NCBI GenBank assembly: GCA_016858145.1
Contig: JAEHOE010000229.1
Location: forward strand, 35,971 to 99,970
DNA length: 64,000 bases
Direction of reading: 5' to 3'
DNA from: Edaphochlamys debaryana
Taxonomy: Eukaryota; Chlorophyta; Chlorophyceae; Chlamydomonadales
Shown: positions 1 to 13,500 of the stretch, piece after piece
How the letters are laid out: every line of letters begins with the position of its first letter
Position numbering within the stretch: the first letter of the stretch is position 1
Notes under the pieces: model-generated
What the model saw: the letters and a program-made list of their open reading frames with translations, nothing else
The model's database searches: none
Told to the model about the DNA's origin: nothing
Position numbers and translations under genes: made by a program

Positions 1-1535
1 ACGCGGGTGCGGCCTTCAGATCCCTCATCCGCTTCCCGGACGTGGACAAGTGCGTGCGGGGGGGGGGGGGGGCGGGAAGGGGGCACCGGTGGCGGCCGTG
101 TGGGCTGGAGCGTGCGTGATGGGTGTGCTGTGTGCCGCATGTATGCTTTCTGGAGCGTGCTACACAGGGTGTGTGTGGAGGGCGGGGCGGGCTGGGGTGG
201 GGAGCCGGGCGGGGGACCCGGTGGATGCGTGGCGGCGGTGCGGTTAGGGGTGCAGCGCCCACCGCCAACCGTCCCCTGCCGCCGCCGCCGCCGCAGGATC
301 ATTCCAGCCAACTCCACCATCCAGAGCGCCTCGCTCACGCTCAGCTTTGTCAACTATAACGTGAGTGGGATTGGGGGTGCAGAGGTCATTGGGGTTGATT
401 GCCGCATCTACTGGCGTCGTGCAGCGAGCAGCGCTTGCCCCGGCCACCCGCCTGGCCGTCTGCAGGATGCGGAGGGTCCAACGGGCCCAACAGGACAACT
501 TACACTGCTAAACGCCATGTCCGCGAGACCAGCGAGCCTATCAGTACTGAGCTCCTGACACGTGACTCTTCTGCGCCCCCACCCTGCCACCCGCAGCAAC
601 CGGTGCTCATCCAGGCCTGCTTCGTGACCCGGCGGTGGGACTACCTGCCCAACCCCGCGCTGTACAACCCAGAGTGAGGGAACCGGGGACGCAAGGCGCC
701 GCGTTGCCCGGGGCAGAGGACGCGTGCTAAGCTGGCATGGGAACGCCCCCCTCCCACCCCGTAGCCCGGTGCCGCGCCTGTCATCAAGGCCGGGCACCAG
801 GAGCGTCCGGAACCCCCCCCCCTTGCCTCAGCTGATAGCCTTCCCCCTCCCCCTCCCCCTCCGCCCCCCCCCCGCAGTAAGGCCACCACGGGGTGGCGGC
901 AGTCCAGCCTCGGGAAGAACTGGACGCAGCTGGGCGGATGGGCGGACTGCTCGCCGGACGTTAACATCAGGTGCGGCTGAGCAGCTGCGGCGGCGGTATC
1001 CCTCCGAGTCCCAAGAGGGCCTGTGCAGATTCCGTATGCAGTCGGCGACCTTCACCCTTCTGCTTTGCTAGCCAATCCCTGGGCCCCGCGCCAAACCCCC
1101 TCCCGCATTTGAAACAGTTTTGTACTGCCTGCCAACGGAGCGTACGGTACTGTACCGCTCACGCTCAAGCTGGACCCACGCAAGGTGGCGGGCTGGATGG
1201 CCGCCAACGGCAGCGCCAACTGGGGCCTCATGTTCAGGCGCGTGCGGGCCCGGGCTGGGCCTGGACCTGGGCCTGGGCCTGGGCCTGCCTCGCAAGCAGC
1301 GGCGTCCCGTAACCTCCCCCGTAACCTCGCCCACTCACTCGGTATGCGGACCCCCTCTGACCACCTCCCCCCTTCACTCTCCCCAACCACCACGCCCCCC
1401 CACGCAGGTGCCTCAACGGCAGTGTGTACCAGACCTCCTCCGCCTACAACGGCTCCAACGCGCTCATGCGCCGACCCGCCCTGTCCATCGAGTACTCGGC
1501 GCCCGGCACGCCGCCCAACACCCCCGCCGACCTGA
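1..1535 (+). other. Module 1 of the large gene: DNRLRE-like domain (exons 1-6)
   Basis: Exons are 1-49, 297-360, 597-673, 878-970, 1118-1237 and 1408-1535. The joined protein runs RSLIRFPDVDKIIPANSTIQ, then SASLTLSFVN, then a W-rich stretch (TTGWRQSS, GKNWTQLGGWADC), then VAGWMAANGSANWGLMF and finally RRPALSIEY. That order (RSLLRFD..IPA.ATI..A.L.L, then WxxxGxxW, then NWGL and RPxLxIxY) is how I know DNRLRE/disaggregatase-related domains, found in secreted glycan-acting proteins. The domain is missing its first strands because the window begins inside it. The exon 5 donor has to be GC (1238-1239) to keep the frame. Confidence 0.75.
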
Positions 1536-4500
1536 GTGAGCCAACTATATGGGTTGTAAACACAGTCTCCGTAAAGGGCCACCGTATTCTGGCCTCAGCG
1601 GGCTAGGCTATGGCAGCACCAGGGCAGTGTGCTAGGGTGAAGCGGCTGACACAGCCACGTGTCTCGTGCCCTTGTCACGTGACGTATCAAGCGTGCCCAC
1701 CCTGTGACGCCCGATTGGTGCCTCGCAGAGCCCTTCCCCTACACCCTGGGCAAGAGCCCCCGCACCTGGTGGGTGGGCCCCGCGGGCAACGACGACCTAA
1801 ACAGCGGCCACTTCGACTCCCCCTTCAAGGTGGGGCGGCGGGGGGGTGGGGTGGGGGGCGGGACGCGATGCAGTCCAGCCAGTTCAGCTTTCGCAATCCT
1901 TTTCAGGGCGCGCTCTTCTTTCAGCCACTCGTGCAAGCGTTCCGTGGCGCCATTTCCAGCAAACATTACACCCCCTCATGCCACGTGGCAGATTTGAGGG
2001 CACCCTGCCTGACCTGCCTGACACACATGCCAGGGGTCGGTACCAGCCGCGAACCCCCGTACCCATACCCACCACCTGCTCCCTCTCCCTGTCCCTTCCT
2101 TTTCCCCCCAGACCCCCCGCAAGGCCATCTTCGAGGCGTCCCCATGGGACGTGGTGCTCCTGCGGACGGGCGTGTACCCGGGTGCGTGCGTGCGTGAACC
2201 GGATTGTGGGGGCGTGCACGTCCAGGCTTGGGGGGTACCGTAAACTTATCCGGGGTGTGGGGTCAGGGGCTGGGGGGCTGGGGGGCGGAGGGCCTGGGGC
2301 CGGGACAGCGCACTTTCCTGGTGTGGCCTCAAGTGCTCGTGGTGTTGCCCCCCCCCTGCCCCTTCGCAGGCGCTCTCCAGGTCGACAAGCCGGGCCTCAC
2401 CATCAGGTGCGTGGGGCCGTAACCTGTTGTTAACCTGTTGTTAACCTGTTGTTAACCTGTTGTTAACCTTTTGTTAACCTTTTGTAACCTGTTGTTAACC
2501 TGTTGTTAACCTGCTGTCGATGGTCCTGCGCTCGTAGCCTTGTCGCCCTGACCTGCAATACTGGGAGCGCGGCGTTGAGCCTCCACCGCAGCCGTAGCCT
2601 TGTGAACTAGACGCCTGTGCAGAGCGGTGCTGAATCACCACCGCTCCCGACCGCTCCTCCCTGGCCCCGCACCAACGAAGGGACTCATCCTCACCCGGCG
2701 CGCCCCTTCCTCTGCACCCCCTTCCCCCGCACCCTCCCCCGCAGCTCCGGCCCCCGCGAGTGGGCCGTCATCGCCTCCCCCCTGACCGACCCACAGAACG
2801 CTGTCAACGTCTTCACGCTGCGCCCCGGCGCCGACTACGGCACCCTATCCAACCTGGAGATCACGGGCGGGTTCTATTACGGCAAGTGTGGGAACAGGGC
2901 GGACAGAGCAAGAGAATAATACCCTTCCTCCCTCTGTGCCTCCCCGTCCGGCCCGTCTGACCCCCTCCGCGTGCCCCAACCACAACCCCAACCACAACCC
3001 CAACCCCTTTCCCCCCAACCCCCCAGGCGTCATGTTCTTCACCTCCTGGGAGAACTACGGCCCCATGGCGCTGCGGGTGTCCAACGCCACAGCGCCCTCG
3101 CACTGGACATTCAGCAACGTCAGGTGAGAGCCGACCCCGGCCCCCGGTCCCACGACCGCCCCCCACCCCCAACCCTCCCAACCCCCCTCGCCTGCGCAAC
3201 AGCCAGGGGGCCTCAGCAGGGCCGCAGGGCGCCAGGGCAGAGAGTCCACGCCTGGCCCTGGGCACGGCGCCTTCCGCTTCTCGCCCCTCTCCCCCGACTG
3301 TCTGGACCAGACTGGCCTGGGGCGCGGCGCATTCCCCTTCTCGGCGCCCTCTGCCCCGATCCCCTTGCCCGACCCCGACCCCCCTTCGTTCCCCTCTCCC
3401 TCCCCCCCCCCAGGATCCACGGCACGGGCAGCAGCGGCGTCAAGCTGACCATGAAGGCCAACAACAACACATTCTCGCGGGTGGGACGGGGCAGGAGATC
3501 ACCGGGGGCGGGGGTGGGGCGCCCCCAGCCTAACGGGCGCGACGAGCAGATATGCTTGCGTCGGACCGTGGTAGTAAAAGTTGAAGCCAACCTTCTTCTT
3601 CACCCCCTCCCCACTCCCCTGCCATGCGCCCCCGCAGGTTGAGGTCTTCAACACGGGCACGCGGTACCGCGTCGGCGGCCACGGCATCGAGGCCGTACAG
3701 GCGTACGACACCGTCGTACGGGACTGCTACCTGCACGACATACCGTGAGCCAGCGCCAGCGCCAGCACCACGCCTCCATCACCCTTGCCCCACTAACCCC
3801 TCCCCCCCCCATCACCCCACCCCCCCATCACCACCGCCCCCCAACTCCGCTCCCCCCTCCTCCTCCTCCCCTCCTCCCCCTGCTAAAAGGGCCGCGGGTG
3901 TGCACCTGGCCGGCGGTACGGCCCGTACACTGCTGGAACGAAATTTCGTGGCTCGAACCAACTTTGGATTTAACCTTGGATTCGACACTGAGGTGGGGAG
4001 GGGCGGAGCTCGCTTGGGAGACTGGGTGGTAAATGGGTGTAACAAGAAGTATTGTGCACTGGTTGATGCCTAGGCAGGAATGGTTACAATGGGCTGCTGG
4101 CCTGAATGACTTGCACCGTGCTCCACACGCCGGACCGGTGTGTCGTCCTCACCGCCTCCCTCTCCTGCCGTACCTTGCCATGCCGTACGTGTACAAACCT
4201 GCAGTACGAGTACATGGACCCCTTTAACAACCCGAAGCTGTGCGAGTCCGTAAACACCACCGCCCGCAACAACATCATCGCGGCGTGAGTGGCGTGGCAA
4301 ACCTTTACTTCACCGTTGGCAGTCCCATGAACGCTACTTGACTATCAACCGCGCTCTCATTCCCCTGCGCCCCCGCAGTACCTACATGGCAGGGATGAAC
4401 GTGTGGGCAGGTGATTGGATCTGATCCAAGTGTCGTACATGCCGGCCATGCATGGACGGGTTGTTGAAAGGGTTGAGTGTACTGGTGTCACCCCCCTGCC

Positions 4501-7500
4501 GCGCAGCCCTCTGCCCGTACTCCTCCCATCCCCCACACCTCCCACCCCAACTACCCCCCCCCAAGGTTGCACCAAACGCTCCGCCCGAGTCCCAAACGAT
4601 CGTTTCAAACGTAGACGAACCCGATTTCGTTGGAAACGCGAAACAAACGCCCTCAAAACGAGGTCCGGGCCGGGTGGGGTTTTAGGGGTCCGCCGTACCA
4701 CCAAGCACAAGCTAACTTCGTTTTCGGTCGTTTCAAGGGCACTTTGTACCCCTACGCACAGTCAGTTGCCTCATCCGCCATAGTTGCCCCAGCCGTGACA
4801 TGATGGATTCGAGCCAGGGAGGGGTACTGAGATGGGTGGTGACCGTGCTAGGAAAGGGCCAGGGGAAGGGACATAAGGAAGGCGGTGACGGTGCGCACCG
4901 CAGAGTGACCCTGCTGCTTGAGCAGAGCTGGGGGATGGGCCAGGTAACACCAGAGATGGTCATTTCCGACATTAAGCAGAATCGAGGGACTGTTTGGGGC
5001 CGCTGAAACGAGCGACGGGGGGCGTTTGGTCGTTTGCCAACGGTTCGTTTGGTCCGACCCAAACACTCCCCCACTTCGTTGAAACGCGTTTCGTTTGCGT
5101 TTGCGTTTGCGTTTGCGTTTGCGTCTGCGTTTGCGTCTGGTGCAACCTTGACCCCCCCCTCACCCCCTGCAGGCTGCAACGTGGTCATCGCCCACAACAC
5201 GCTGTGGCAGGTGCAGGAGAACGCACAGAACGCCATCCTGCTGAACGTTATGAGCCACACGTGAGACAGGAGATAGAGGTTGGGACTCTATTTCCTTGGC
5301 CGATCTCGCGGCAGCCAGCCGACCCGACCTGACAAAGCCTTGACAAGAGCTTACTGAAAATCACGTATTGGGTTTCGCGGCCCCTGTCCCCCAAACAATC
5401 CGCAGCACGCCCAACTCCACGATTTTGTCCAAGTCTGCCAACGTTACCATTTGGGCCAACCTGCTCGTACGGGGCCCCATGGCACGGTATGGCCCGATCG
5501 TGGACATACGGGAGGACGGATTGGATCCAGGCAGTACACTGGTCATGGCGTACGTGAGTGGGGGGGGTAGGGAAGGAGCTCGGGGGGATGGGGGTTTAGG
5601 GTTTAGGGTTTAGGTTTCCATGATGGGGGTTTCCAAGTTGCCCCCTGTCTGACCGGTGTTCCTTCCCAACGGCTACCCCACCCAACCCCTCCCCCAACCC
5701 CTCCACAACCCCCAATATCCCCCCTCACCCCCCCTAATCCCTTCAACCCCCCCCCCCCAAATCCCCCCCCAGAACGTGTACCGCGACCAGGACGGCTCCC
5801 GCGTGTTCCTGGAGGACGAGCGCAACGCCACCCGCTTCACCGGCAACCACACGGCCTGGGCGGCACACTGCAGGGACGCGCTGGGGCAGGTGCGCGTGTT
5901 GGAAGGGGTGGGGCGGCGGCCGAGATGCTAAGGGGGTTGGGGGCGTGGGTGGTCGTAGAGGAGGGGGCGGAGGGTGCGGGGCGCCAGGCGTCGACCTTGG
6001 GGAAGACGCAAACACCCATCGCGCATCACCCATCACCCATGCACGCCTCTGGTCGCACCTTCATGCACCACCTTACCCCGGTCCATTCTTCCCCGACCCT
6101 CTCCCCCGCCCCCCTGCCGCCTCCCCCCAAAGGCGGCGTGTGACCTGGGCTCTGCCGACGCGGACCCCCTGCTCGACCCCGCCTTCACGCCCCTGGGCTG
6201 CAGCCCCGCACTGAGGAGGGCCAACCGCACCGCACCCGGGTGGGGACCGGGGGGGGGGAGGCGAGGTTGGGGTAGGGTTTGGGGTCCCCCGGCTTGAAGG
6301 ATGCAAGGGGGCCGAGGGGAGGCGAGGGGCCCGCAGCGCTCCTGGCTCAGGGGCTCCCTGGGGTGCCCGGTTTCTGGCGACATGCGCCGACCCCGTGCGC
6401 CCTGACCCGGACCTTCTCAGTGGACGCTGGTTAGGCTGCTTTCCTCTCCTTCACCTCCCGTCCCCCGTCCCCCTTGCCCCCCCCCCCTCCTCCTCTCCCC
6501 CCCGGCGCAGGGGCCGAGTGCTCGTCACGGACGACTTCCACGGCCGGGCCCGGCCCGCGGCGCCGAGGCTCTTCGACTCCGGTGCCGTACAGACGGGCGC
6601 CACGGGCCCCGGCAAGGCCGTACCGCCCGCCTTCCCCTGGTCCACCCGGGCGCCCTTCGCCGGCATCGGCGTACGGCCCGGGTACGGCAGGGAGTGGCCG
6701 TACGACTGGTGGCAGACACGGCCCTGCAAGGTGCGTCGCGTCCGATTACGGTTGCGTGCGCAAGCTGTTGCGCGGGAGCTGCCCTCGAGAGAAGTGCCCC
6801 CTGGTGTGCCTAAGCATGTCCACGCAGTCGCCCCTCCCAATGTCTCGCCCCTTGGATTCTCTTGGTTCCCAGTGCGTCCGCTCCCGGCCCCGAGTTCCGT
6901 GCTCGTCCTCCTCCCCATGCAGCCCTCCCTCCGCTGCGTGCACATGCGCGGCGCCACCCCCCTGCTGTGACTCATGCAGCATGACTCATACTACTTTCCT
7001 CCCTCTCGTGCTCAAACCCCTCCCCCCTCTCCCCCCTCCCCCCCCCTCCCCCCCCCTTCTCCCCCTCCCCCCCTCCCCCCCCTGTCAGGACCTGATGGTG
7101 GACCCCTCCAACGGCAGCGACTATCAGGCCTGGAACCGGGACTCCAACTACACAACCTTCAGGACCGTCAGCAAGGTAGGGGGGGGAAGCGCTTGGGGGA
7201 GGGGGGGGGAGGGACGGGGCCGGGATCATTCAGTTGGTGGAAAACATGCAGCCGAATCAAGGGACCCCAGTTGTTGAACCCCTGTCTCTCTCGCCCCCTC
7301 AAACCGACCTGGTCACCCCCGCCCCCCCTGTCCCCCCCTCCCCCCCTCCCCCCCCTCAGGCCCTGGAGCTCATCAATCAGTGCGACCGCATCCTGCTGAG
7401 GGGCGGCAAGGTGGGGCTGATGGGGGGGACACGGGGATGGCGGGGGGTTGCTTTTATACCATCCCCCACCCCCACCCCCAATCCTTCCATCTATCCTTGC

Positions 7501-10500
7501 ATCCATCCTTTCCACCGAACTCCCCACTAGTTCCCTTCTCCCCTCTCTGACCCTCCCCCTCCTCTCACTGCGCCCCCCTCCCTTTTCCCCCCTTCCTCCC
7601 CCCTCACAGAACCACACGGGCGGGTGGGGCATCTACCGACCCAACGTCACCATCACCACCCACCCCGCCGACCTGCCCAAGCGGGCCACCGTGCTGTGCA
7701 AGGACACGGGATCCACGGTGCGTACAGATCGGGAGATTCTGGATCCACAGTGCGTGCTGGCCATGGGTTCTGTGTGTGGGGCGCACGTGTTTGCCTGCTC
7801 CCCGAACCCCGCATCAACCCGTGCCTTGTGGTTTCCCCACAGCCCTGCATCCGATCCGGCGATGGCTTCTACGGAGGCGCCGCTTACAGTGAGTAATCCA
7901 GGCCACGGGGGACCCTGGTGCCTGCCCCTGGTGCCTGCCTCAGTAGACTTCACTCCCTTCAATCCTTTGCTCCCTTTGCCCTTTTGCCCCTTTGCCCTGT
8001 GGTAACAATCTGACCCCACTGATTGGTTCCCCTTCCCCACCCCTTGTCCCCGGCCCCTCTTAGTCAACCTGACTAACTTCGACATCCTCATGACGGGATC
8101 CGCATCTGGATCCTGCATCCACCTGAACGAGGGATCCGCGGGGGGCACCAGCGCCTACTGGTGAGGGCGGGGGGGGGGAGCAGGGGGGCAGGGTGCAGGG
8201 ACCGGGGGCTCGGCTTACAAGGCCGAGAAACCTGTGTGACAACATTTGCGGATGTGGCTGGAGGTCCGAGCATTCACAAAAGACTCCGTACCGAATGGAT
8301 GGATGTGGCTGGAGGTCCGAGCATTCACATAACATATGGCATCCATATGCCTCTTCCCATCAGGTCTTGGTACCTCACAAATGCCAACAGGACTGCCGGC
8401 CGGTACTCCACGATCCGCGTAAGATTGCAAACCTTGGGGATCTTGGGAATCTTGGGAATCTTGGGATGGGGCCAGAGCCCGGATGGACCCCACCCCGCCA
8501 GCCGCGTACCGTCAGCTCCCTCCAGGCCCCTTCTCGGCCCACCTACCTCCCCTCCTCCTCTCCCCCTCTCCTGCTCCCCCCAACCCCCCTACCCGCCCCC
8601 AGCTGCTCAACCTCATCAACTGCGGTCTTCATGGCATCAAGCTCTCCACCTTTGTGCGCAGCGTGCAGATAACGCAGAACAACTTCATATCCCCCAGCGA
8701 GACAGGAATCGAGGTGCGTCAGTGTGCGTTGCGCTTAGATTATGGATGGAACCCCGCACCTAACCACCTCATCTCCAACCGCCAACCGTCAACCGCCCGC
8801 CCGCCCCCAGGTCCGCGGCGGCGGCGATCTGCGCATCAGCCTCAACCGCATCCTGGATCCTGGATCCACGGGCATCCGCCTAGGGGGCGGCGCGCGGGAC
8901 TGCGTGGTGGAGCGGAACTACATCCGGTGGGGGGGGGGGGGATAGGGACGTGAAGGGGTACAGGCGGGTGAAGAGAGAGCGGGTGATATGGGGAGGCGCA
9001 AGGAGAGTAGGGCCCTGGTGTGTGGCGGCACGCGACGGTGTGGCCCTGCGTCTGACCGTCCAAGCGATCCCTGTCCCCTCATTTCTTCCCTCCTTGCAGG
9101 AACTATGGCGACCGGGGCATTCTCCTGGGCTCAGACAACACAGAGGTGGGGGGGGGGAGGGGGCACTCAGCGGGGCGTCAGGGCAACGTAGCACCTGGAT
9201 CATCTGCACCTAGTTAAACACCCTCATCAGCGCTATCCTTGCCGTGCCTCACGACTCCTGATCGCTCATCAGTGCCCTCTTCCTCGTCCCCATCCCCAGG
9301 TCCAGTACATGGATGTGGACTGGGCCCAAGCAGCTCCCACCCCCCGGCCCCTTACGGTCATGTCTGCCCTTCTCTCTGCCCCCTCCCCTCCCCCTCCTGT
9401 CAGGTCCAGTACATGGATGTGGACTGGGCACGCACCCAGTCGCCCCCCTCCTGGCACGACAACATCAACTCACTGGGTGGGTGGCAGGGAGGGCGGGGAA
9501 GGGGCAAGCTGAGGCTTTCTCACGCAGCCTCCCCCACCCCCCAGCCCCGCAGCCTTCTAGCCCCCAACACACTTCCCACCCCACCCTAACAGCCCCCCCC
9601 CCCGGTCCACCACCCCCAACCCCCAAACCCCCAAACCCCCAAACCCCAGTCCGCAACAACATCATTGACGGCGGCGCAGGCGCCGGCATCGGCTTCTACT
9701 CGGCCCGGGACGCAGTGGTGGTGCACAACACCTTCCTCAACGTGGCGAAGTCCATGCAGGTATGGTACGGCAGTGTGCTGCACCGGTACGGCAGGCGCCA
9801 AAACCTTTCAGCCCCGCGTCCCCGCCCAGCGTTGGCTTCTCACCCCCATGGGCATACGGCATCCCGTGTGGGAGCTTGGCGCGTGCCGTGCCTTCCCATA
9901 TAAGCTTTTCACACACACCCCTCGCTTTGCCCCCTTCCCTCCTCCCCCCCCCCCTGTCAGGCCGGTGTGCTCGGCAACATCAGTCCCAAGCTGCTGGCCC
10001 CCACGTGGCAGGTGGGGGAGCCCAACCGCAACATCGTGTTCAAGTGAGTCATCGGGAGGGGATGGCACGGGGCAGGGGTGACTTTCGTGAGAAGATCAGG
10101 GTCCAGCTGCAAGCGCGGGGAGGGGCTGAGATGAACAAGGCAAGATGAACACCGCTCTGGGGATTGAAGACTTCCCAAGGCTGCATCACATCACCCATCC
10201 CACGCCACCTCACCCCACCCCATCCGACTCCATCCACTACCGTCACCCCCCTCAGGAACAACATCGTGACCCTCGGGGGTGACACGGAGTACAATCTGAT
10301 GATCGAGATGCGGATCATGCAGGGTACGGCAGGATCTTGGGATCAAGTCATCATGCACATGCCAGGCTTTGCTGGACAGGGGATTCAAGCGGAGCCAGCC
10401 CTGGCGCGAGGCCCTGGCCCCCGCCCCCTTACTAGCAACCCTTTCCACCCCTTTCCACCCCACGTCCTCACCCCAACCCCACCCCTCCCAACCCCATCCC

Positions 10501-13500
10501 TTCCCGCCTACGGTACAGCCGATGTGGTGAACCAACGCATCAACTGGACCCGCGCCGACGCCACCTGCCCCGTCACCGGCCACCACCACCACCACCACCA
10601 CCGGCGACTGCTCGCCTCCCTCGACCCCACCGCCGCCGACGATTCGTCTTCCGAGGCCACGGCCGCCCGCGCCGCCGCCTCCCAGTACCCCCTCCAGGCC
10701 CCACAGTCGAACGAGGAGGAGGAGGAGGGGGCTCTGGAGGGGAGCGAGGTGGCCGTGGGCGGCTCCCAAGGGGCGGCGGCCGCACAGCGGCGGCGCCTGG
10801 GTGGTCTGTCCTTCGCCCAGGCCTTTGTCAATAAGCCCGGCACCGCGGACCGCAACCCGGACGGCAGCTGCCCTCTGTGAGTGACGCTGGGCGGCGGGCA
10901 GTGGGCCCGGCTGGGCCCCGACCAGCATCCAGCTGGGTCCCCTCCTCACGACCCCCCTCCCTGCCCTCCCCCCAGCTTCCCGCCCGACCATGAGTGGTAC
11001 CGGGACGTCAGCCAACTGCCGCTGCACCCCAACGGTGACGCCATCAAGGTGTGTGGGTGTGGGTGTGGCGGGTGTGGGCTGTGGGGTGGGAGGGGCAGGG
11101 CTTAGGTCGACGGTCAGAAATGTTGTCCACGGCACGGCGTGGCATGGCCGGGGCGGGGATGCTGCGCAAAGGGCGCAAGGTTGTAGACCCCCGCCCAATC
11201 CTGCAACCGTCTCAAGCCCCCCGCTTCCCACCCTTGACCCCCACCGCCACATTCCCCCACCCCCACACCACCCCCACTTTCCAGACCCGCATCCACCCCA
11301 CCCGCACCCTGCACGCCGACTGGGGCGGCGGCGAGATGCGCGGCGGCAAGTTCATGCTGTACGGCATCCCGTACATCACCGTCGACAGCCGTACGCAGCC
11401 CATGGTGCCGGTGAGGGCCGGGATTGTTGAGCACTGGAGGTACTGCCGTACTGGTACAAGCTCCTCTCAGATCTAGCTTCCATCAACCCCACCGCCCCGC
11501 GCCCTCACTCAACTGCCTCCGTTCCTTTCCCCAATTTCCGGTACCCCTTTCGCTCAGCTCGTGTTCTCCAAGGGCGCCTACTCGGATGAGTCAGACATCC
11601 AGGCGGGCTACCCCTTCCCCGCCCCCGCCCCCGTGGAGGGCGCCTGGACCAACTGCCCCGACGCCACGTGCGGCGGAGACCGGCACGTGCTGGTACGGCA
11701 GGGCACGGGGCTGCGGCGGCTGGGAATGGCTGGCGGCGGCGAACAAGCTGGGGCCGTCACAGTGGCTACGTGAGGCTGGGTACCGACGGATCGTTGAACC
11801 CGCCCCCGTCCCCGCCCCTCGACCCCTGCCTCACCCCCCTCAGGTCATCGACAACGCCACGTGCCTGCTGTACGAGACCTGGCGCACGTGAGTACGGCAC
11901 GGCCCGCTCAGATCTTGACACCGCAGCGCCGTCCAGCATAGCATCTGTGCCTCCTCCCAAGTCCCAGACCCACGTGCTCCTGGCCTTACCGGCTCCCTTT
12001 GTGCCCGCATCTTCTCACCTCCCCCCCCCCCTCCACCCCCTCCCCTCCCCTCCTCCATCCCCCCCCACCAGGTTCCCGCCCGCGCTCACCGCCAGTGGGC
12101 AGTGGGAGGCCATGATCGTGGCGAGGTTCAACCTGTCGCAGAACGCCCTGGGCCGGCCGCTGGGCTGGACCTCGTCGGACGCGGCGGGACTGGCGGTGCT
12201 GCCCGGACTGGTGGGTGGGGGGTTTGGGGAGGGGGAAGGGCGTTCGCAGTGCCAAAGATGCTGATGATAAGAAGGGGTGTCTCCATGTCAGCCGTGTCCC
12301 CCGTACGGGGAAAGGGGGACAAGACGGGGTTGAGGGATGGGGGGCGCGGAATGGAAGGAGCTGAGCAGGGGCAGGGGTGGGTGGTGGATAGGGGTTTCCA
12401 GGTCAGTGACGCTGACGGGACGCCGTGTTGCTGCCCCCGGGTGCTGTGCCCTGCAGGTCCGCTGGGATGAGGTGATGGTCAAGGTGAGGCCGGAGGGTGG
12501 CGGGTGGAGGGCAGCCCTGCAGCGCTGGCTCAATAGGGGATATCTGCCAAACCCCCTCCACCCCCTCCACCCCCTCCACCCCCTCCACCCCCTCCACCCC
12601 CTCCACCCCCTCCACCCCTCCTCACACGCCTCCTCACCTCTTTCTTCTCTCCCAACCGTACGGAAATCACCCCCCCCAATCCCCCCCACCCCCCCATCCC
12701 ACCCGTCCACCCCAGGGCGAGATCAACCACGCCATCCGCTTCACCGGCCCCAACTCCCGCCGCGCCTACGCGCCCCCCGCCACCCACTTCGCCCCCGCCG
12801 GCTACTCGGGCCCCGACGCGCCCTACATGGGCCTGCGTGTGCGCCTGCGGGTGGGTGGGACCCCGGGTTGGGGGATGGTTGGGTTGCTGTGCTGGGTGGG
12901 TTGGGGAGTCTGTGGTGAGCATCTCTGGGTCTGGGTCTCTACGTTGTGGCAGGGGCTCCTTGGTCTCGTGCGCTACCTTACACACGCCCCCGCCCCGTGC
13001 GGCGCAGGCCTCGTACGACTGCGGCCCGCTCAAGCACGTGGCGCGCGTGTTCTGTACGGCACTCAAGAAGTACGGCGGCATTTTTGCGGACAACGGCAGC
13101 CCCTGGTGAGCTGGCGCCCCCCAGGGAGAGACACAGTCGTCACACCGGCCAGGGAAACCCTCTTGTTTCCCCTAAACCCACCCACCCCTCTTCCCTCTCA
13201 GGTTCTTCACTGGTGAGGCCAACGCCAACTGGGGCTCCGTACTGGATCAGATCGGCGACATCAGCCGCATCAACGCGACGGACATGGAGGTACGGTACTT
13301 GCACGGCGTAACGCCGTACTGTTTTCCGATTCGCATGGAGATCACCTCTTGTACTGCTGTGTTGCCGTACGAACGCAGATCCTGGATTCTGGCTGCGTGT
13401 GTACGGACATTGAGTGCCGCCTGGCCGAATGCGGGGGCGTGCCCAACAGTGAGTGCCGAGGGAGCTGAGGTCGGAGGGCGCAGTGAAGGGCACATTGCAG

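Larger units (their letters stand above)
1729..6730 (+). other. Module 2: first right-handed beta-helix (exons 7-20)
   Basis: Exons are 1729-1829, 2112-2181, 2370-2406, 2745-2881, 3027-3123, 3414-3480, 3638-3744, 4205-4284, 4379-4410, 5173-5260, 5406-5553, 5773-5889, 6133-6239 and 6511-6730. It opens with the typical entry motif WWVGPAGNDDLNSG...SPFKTPRKAI and VVLLRTGVYPGA. Regular turns follow (LRPGADYGTLSNLEITGG, GIEAVQAYDTVVRDCYLHDI, TTARNNIIAATYM, NVVIAHNTLW). It closes with the usual C-terminal pattern DPLLDPAF...GCSPAL and TDDFHGRARP. So this is a complete helix with its own end, not half of a larger one. Exon 10 ends in a GC donor (GCAAGT at 2882). The start of exon 14 is uncertain because its phase does not follow exon 13. 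Confidence 0.8.
7089..10323 (+). other. Module 3: second right-handed beta-helix, N-terminal part (exons 21-33)
   Basis: Exons are 7089-7175, 7360-7410, 7610-7717, 7843-7888, 8064-8160, 8364-8418, 8603-8713, 8811-8926, 9100-9145, 9404-9476, 9650-9759, 9961-10043 and 10256-10323, all phase-consistent. The entry motif is VDPSNGSDYQAWN...FRTVSKALELINQCDRILLRGG, the same kind as in module 2. Turns such as LLNLINCGLHGIKLSTFVRS, GIRLGGGARDCVVERNYIR, NYGDRGILLGSDNTE, VRNNIIDGGAGAGIGFYSAR and VVVHNTFLN are typical beta-helix rungs. The helix does not close here. It resumes after the inserted module, in exons 45-47. Confidence 0.8.
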